From positions 558,001 through 622,000 of the forward strand of contig JAROAZ010000001.1 of assembly GCA_029432775.1 (NCBI GenBank): a stretch of DNA of 64,000 bases, read 5' to 3'. Made by a program: the position numbers and the translations under genes. This document shows, piece by piece, positions 60,777-64,000 of the stretch (within the stretch, counting starts at the first letter, position 1; every line of letters starts with the position of its first letter). Origin of the DNA: Pontiellaceae bacterium B12227 (GTDB taxonomy: Bacteria > Verrucomicrobiota > Kiritimatiellia > Kiritimatiellales > Pontiellaceae). The notes under the pieces were generated by a model. That model made no database searches. It was not told the origin of the DNA and was given only the letters and a program-made list of their open reading frames with translations.

Positions 60777-62921
60777 TTATAGATTGATCCATATCGTTTT
60801 CGTCTCTGGTTTAATGATCGAAACGGTTCGGTCGTCCAATAGAATTTGGATTTTCAGGTCTCGGGCCGGAATATGCATTTGACCGCCGATTTTCTCCAGC
60901 TGAATACCTATGCGGTTACCAACCTTTTTGGCCCGGAAGTCAGTTTTTCGATAGTCCCCCTCCTTAAAGCCCCATCCATCGCCGGCATCTTCGTAGAGAA
61001 TCCCCGCCGCCTCGCCCTTTTTATTCAACCGCACCATCAGGGTTAGATCAGAATGATTATATTCCGTGGTATTCTGCATCACCTTGGTCAGCGGAATAAT
61101 CGCGCCATCACGAATGCGGAGCGTGGGTAGATATTGATTGGCCTGCTTATTCGAAGGCTCAACAATCGTGACCTCCCGATTAAATCCAGCAGGGAGAACG
61201 GGCGAGTCGGCCCATTTTGGAATAACAAGCAGATCACCCCCAAACAAAAAGGCCTGATCCTCCTTACGCAAATCCTGATTCGTGGGGTCCACAAAAAACA
61301 GGGGGCGCATAACCGGCATCCCCGTCTGCGACGCTTCTTGAAACAGGGTATAAAGATACGGCATCAAACGATAGCGTTTCTCAAATGAAACCTTGGCCGC
61401 CTCTTCCACAACCGCACCAAATTCCCACGGCTCTTTATTAATGGTTTTCTCCATCGCGTGGCCTCGTGAAAATGGATAAAACGCCGCCAGCGAAAACCAG
61501 TGCCCCATCAAGTCCGGTTGTGGATTTTTCCCGAACCCGCCCGCATCAGGCCCACTGAAGGGCTGGCCGGACAAGCCAATCGAAAGCGACATCGGAATCG
61601 ACATCTCCATATGCTCCTGCGTCGACTCATTATCTCCGGTCCACATCGCGGCATAGCGATGCCCCCCCAGATAATTAGACCGACTCAGGATGAAGGGTCT
61701 TTTATCCGGATTGGCCGCCATGATCCCCTCTCGGCTGGCTTTGACCATCAGCATTCCATACACATTATGATAAAGCTCATGGGAACCCGCAGGAATCGTT
61801 TGGCCGTTCTCCAACACCAGCCCTCCGCGATGCTGATTCCCATCCGGCATGGTTCCCCCGCCGAAGATAGCGGGTTCATTCATATCGTTCCAAACCCCGT
61901 CAATGCCGGTTGCCATGAAATCGGCATAAAGATCGCTCCACCATGCGGCAACATGCGGCGCGGTATAATCGGGAAATGCGCAATCCCCCGGCCACACCTT
62001 TCCGTGGTATTCCCCGCCCTGGGCATCCCTGACCCAGACATCGTTCTTCGTACCACTCTGATAGACGCTGTAATCGGCATCCACCTTCACACCGGGATCA
62101 ATCATCCAAACGGTTTTGAATCCGTTTCCATGCAAATAGTTATTCAACCCGGTCGGATCCGGAAAGCGCTTCTGATCAAAGGTAAAAACGCGATACCCAT
62201 CCATATAGTGAATATCCAACCAAATGACATCACACGGAATCTCTCTCGAACGAAAGCCGTCCGCAATCTCCCGCACGCGGGCATCCGGATAATAGGACCA
62301 GCGACACTGCTGATATCCAAGCGCCCACATCGGCGGCATTTCAATGGTGCCCGTCAATTCCCCCAGTGCTTTCATCACGTCCTGTGGAGAATCTTTCTCG
62401 ATCACCAACACCCGAAAAGGAGCCTTGTCGGAATAAATTTTTATCCCGTCAGTCAGATCAAAAACAGAAAAACAGCTCGTATCTGCAATCACCCCGAAGG
62501 CCGTTCCATCGGCCCGCACGCCCAGTACAAACGGATGCGTCTGATAGAGCCGTTTTCCTCCGGCGGAGCGATACGCATAGTTATCCGTATTATACAGTTC
62601 AACCACAGTGCCTGACCGCTCCAAAGCTCCGGTCACCTCGCCCGTTCCATAGAGACTCGTTCCCTCATCAACCGTCAGCGTCCATTGATAGGTTGCGCCT
62701 ACTTTAGACCAAACAGGAACCATCTTCCAATCGGCAGCCACTTCCCCTGTAACCTTGGGTTCCTGAATGAGCGCAAAGGATGGAGGCAATAAAGAGCGCT
62801 CGCCCCCTTCCGGATAGAAGATCGCCAGATCGTCCCCCGCCTGTTCCGCATCAGCATATACACCACGCGGCAAAACAAGACTCAGACTAGACAGGATTAG
62901 AAATACAGTCCTCTTTCCCAT
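60777..62921 (-). CDS. Secreted GH31 alpha-glycosidase
   Basis: A 714-residue exported enzyme with AAGGAAAAC before the ATG. The GH31 barrel shows GYQQCRWSYYPDARVREIAD, IWLDIHYMDGYRVFTFD, the nucleophile Asp346 in WNDMNEPAIFGGG, SRSNYLGGHRYAAMWTGDN with acid/base Asp430, and GPDAGGFG. Members release alpha-glucose, alpha-xylose or other alpha-linked sugars. It is separate from the operon downstream and follows the partial helix protein by about 65 bases. Confidence 0.93.
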   Translation of the reverse strand: MGKRTVFLILSSLSLVLPRGVYADAEQAGDDLAIFYPEGGERSLLPPSFALIQEPKVTGEVAADWKMVPVWSKVGATYQWTLTVDEGTSLYGTGEVTGALERSGTVVELYNTDNYAYRSAGGKRLYQTHPFVLGVRADGTAFGVIADTSCFSVFDLTDGIKIYSDKAPFRVLVIEKDSPQDVMKALGELTGTIEMPPMWALGYQQCRWSYYPDARVREIADGFRSREIPCDVIWLDIHYMDGYRVFTFDQKRFPDPTGLNNYLHGNGFKTVWMIDPGVKVDADYSVYQSGTKNDVWVRDAQGGEYHGKVWPGDCAFPDYTAPHVAAWWSDLYADFMATGIDGVWNDMNEPAIFGGGTMPDGNQHRGGLVLENGQTIPAGSHELYHNVYGMLMVKASREGIMAANPDKRPFILSRSNYLGGHRYAAMWTGDNESTQEHMEMSIPMSLSIGLSGQPFSGPDAGGFGKNPQPDLMGHWFSLAAFYPFSRGHAMEKTINKEPWEFGAVVEEAAKVSFEKRYRLMPYLYTLFQEASQTGMPVMRPLFFVDPTNQDLRKEDQAFLFGGDLLVIPKWADSPVLPAGFNREVTIVEPSNKQANQYLPTLRIRDGAIIPLTKVMQNTTEYNHSDLTLMVRLNKKGEAAGILYEDAGDGWGFKEGDYRKTDFRAKKVGNRIGIQLEKIGGQMHIPARDLKIQILLDDRTVSIIKPETKTIWINL

Positions 62922-62986
62922 AGGTTTTCCTTATTTTTATAATGTCATACCGCTATTCAGATCTACGCCTCCGGCACTCGATTAGA

Positions 62987-64000
62987 TTACCGATCCTGAA
63001 TATCAACCACGTAGGTGCTGTTCGTTCCAAGCGCCGCATTGGAGGGGGTTGTCAGGTGTAATTTAAAGCTTTCTGAGCCTTCAGGAATATCATCTCGAAG
63101 CAGCAGGATATTAATGACCTGCCTGCGCTGCAACGGGTGGAATGTAATGCTTCGACTTCCGAGCACGCGGAAATCGATGCCCTCTTGCGCAGTCCCCTCT
63201 TCGGTCGTCAGGTTCACCGTGATCGTATCATCAACGGGTTCTGATACGGTGACGGGCACCTGAAGCACCATGCGGGATTCGCGCGCGGTGGCCCATGTGC
63301 CATCGAATTCGACTGTCACCTGGCCCTGATTTACAAACGGCGGCGAATTCACCGGCAGTAACGTCGAGGTTGAATCGTTGTAGAAGGTGTTAAGTTCGTC
63401 GATCGACATATAGCTTCCATTTCCTGCGACCGTGCCGAAATGCGGCGTTTGGGTCGAGTGCGCATAGGGCGCGTAGTAGGTGTTGTTGTCCGATGTAATC
63501 GTATCGGCGACCAGTTGGGAATCGCGCGTATTAAATCCAATAAGCCGCCCGGAAGCCGCCCCGAACGAGGAGACCATGTTGTTGCGAATGACGGCATCTT
63601 TGGCCATGTATATGGGCCCCATGTGAGGTTGTTCATCCCGACTTGTATATCCGAGGGTCGTAAAGAGTCCCCACGCACCAGAGGTTCGTTTTTGCTGGAC
63701 CATGTTGTTGATGACCCGCACGTTTTCGCCGGAAAAATGGACACTGGAGTTTACGTTGTCATAGAGCGCGCTGTTGATTAGCTCCTGATTCAATGTGCCG
63801 ATTTCGAACCACAGGCAGGAGCGATTATCGCGCAGATAACAGTTATTCACCGTTATATCCCAGTTTTGAATATCCGCCCATAAGCCGATTCGGTTGTGGT
63901 GCGCAATATGCACCCGGTCGAAATAGACGCGGCTGGCTCGTCCTATTTTGGCAAATCCAGCCAGGTCGGCGCCGGTATAATTTCCAACATCCACTCGCCA
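62987..64000 (-). CDS. Secreted beta-helix and Calx-beta protein, partial (runs off right edge)
   Basis: The frame is open to the window end, and the nominal GTG at 63994 is not a real start, so the N terminus lies outside. Residues to about 220 of the fragment form right-handed beta-helix coils (INNMVQQKRTSGAW, VIRNNMVSSFG, SDNNTYYAPYAHS). The last 110 residues are a Calx-beta domain with EEGTAQEGIDFRVLG and EGSESFKLHLTTPSNAALG. The helix may bind or cut polysaccharide; Calx-beta binds calcium and usually supports adhesion. A half palindrome, TTCCAACAT, lies at 63982-63990. Confidence 0.8.
   Translation of the reverse strand, partial: WRVDVGNYTGADLAGFAKIGRASRVYFDRVHIAHHNRIGLWADIQNWDITVNNCYLRDNRSCLWFEIGTLNQELINSALYDNVNSSVHFSGENVRVINNMVQQKRTSGAWGLFTTLGYTSRDEQPHMGPIYMAKDAVIRNNMVSSFGAASGRLIGFNTRDSQLVADTITSDNNTYYAPYAHSTQTPHFGTVAGNGSYMSIDELNTFYNDSTSTLLPVNSPPFVNQGQVTVEFDGTWATARESRMVLQVPVTVSEPVDDTITVNLTTEEGTAQEGIDFRVLGSRSITFHPLQRRQVINILLLRDDIPEGSESFKLHLTTPSNAALGTNSTYVVDIQDR

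Noticed and set aside
61500-62615. 371-codon open frame on the plus strand
   Set aside because: Antisense shadow of the GH31 gene, whose catalytic motifs are intact.
1-64000. CRISPR array, tRNA, rRNA, insertion sequence, SusC/SusD pair
   Set aside because: None seen; no direct repeats with regular spacing, no transposase frame and no TonB-type receptor frame.

Overview
The window is a 64 kb carbohydrate-degradation island, almost entirely on the minus strand. It carries six S1-type sulfatases (one cut by the left edge), three GH29 and one GH95 fucosidase-type enzymes, a GH2 beta-glucuronidase, members of GH3 (two), GH31, GH36, GH92 and GH127, two GH43-like propellers, several lyase-type or beta-helix proteins, a PEP-CTERM protein, a LacI-type regulator and a large Ser/Thr kinase convergent with an ECF sigma factor. 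There is no SusC/SusD pair, so a Bacteroidota-style locus is unlikely. Sulfatase richness, PEP-CTERM and kinase/ECF content fit a marine or anoxic-sediment member of Kiritimatiellota or a related PVC lineage; this assignment is inference. The likely diet is a sulfated, fucose- and uronate-containing polysaccharide.

Layout. 1-1653: two sulfatases in tandem, divergent from a GH36-like enzyme (1912-4185, the only enzyme gene on the plus strand). 4653-7588: LacI regulator followed by a sodium/solute symporter. 7686-8465: a PL14-like lyase. 8697-28462: one probable 11-gene operon (GH2, cytoplasmic GH3, DUF2264, two sulfatases, HAD phosphatase-like, alginate-lyase-fold lipoprotein, a 1031-residue PKD/PA14 protein, GH43-like lipoprotein, GH3-PA14, GH127). 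28711-35334: GH28-like, two GH29 and an unknown helical protein. 35482-40020: a 1512-residue multidomain beta-helix protein. 40335-42904: PEP-CTERM protein and a LamG-like secreted protein. 43189-46115: kinase and ECF sigma factor. 46285-49707: a GH95 C-terminal remnant, a small lipoprotein and an intact GH95. 49897-60433: an 8-gene operon (sulfatase, GH29, sulfatase, GH92, GH43-like, beta-helix, beta-sandwich). 60777-64000: GH31 and a partial beta-helix/Calx-beta protein.

How it may work together: secreted lyases, sulfatases and glycosidases strip and cut the polymer outside the cytoplasmic membrane; the symporter imports products; the DUF2264, GH3, GH2 and HAD proteins have no signal peptide and would finish oligomers inside.

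Two DNA-level signals stand out. First, a 15-bp interspersed palindrome, TTCCARNNNYTGGAA, occurs exactly 20 times and with 1-3 mismatches about 12 more times, inside genes in all three reading frames and between genes. About 0.015 exact copies would be expected by chance in 64 kb at even base composition. I do not know a described function for it. Second, an AT-rich palindrome, AATAAA-N4-TTTATT, lies upstream of eight genes or operons and is a candidate operator, plausibly for the LacI-type regulator encoded in the island.
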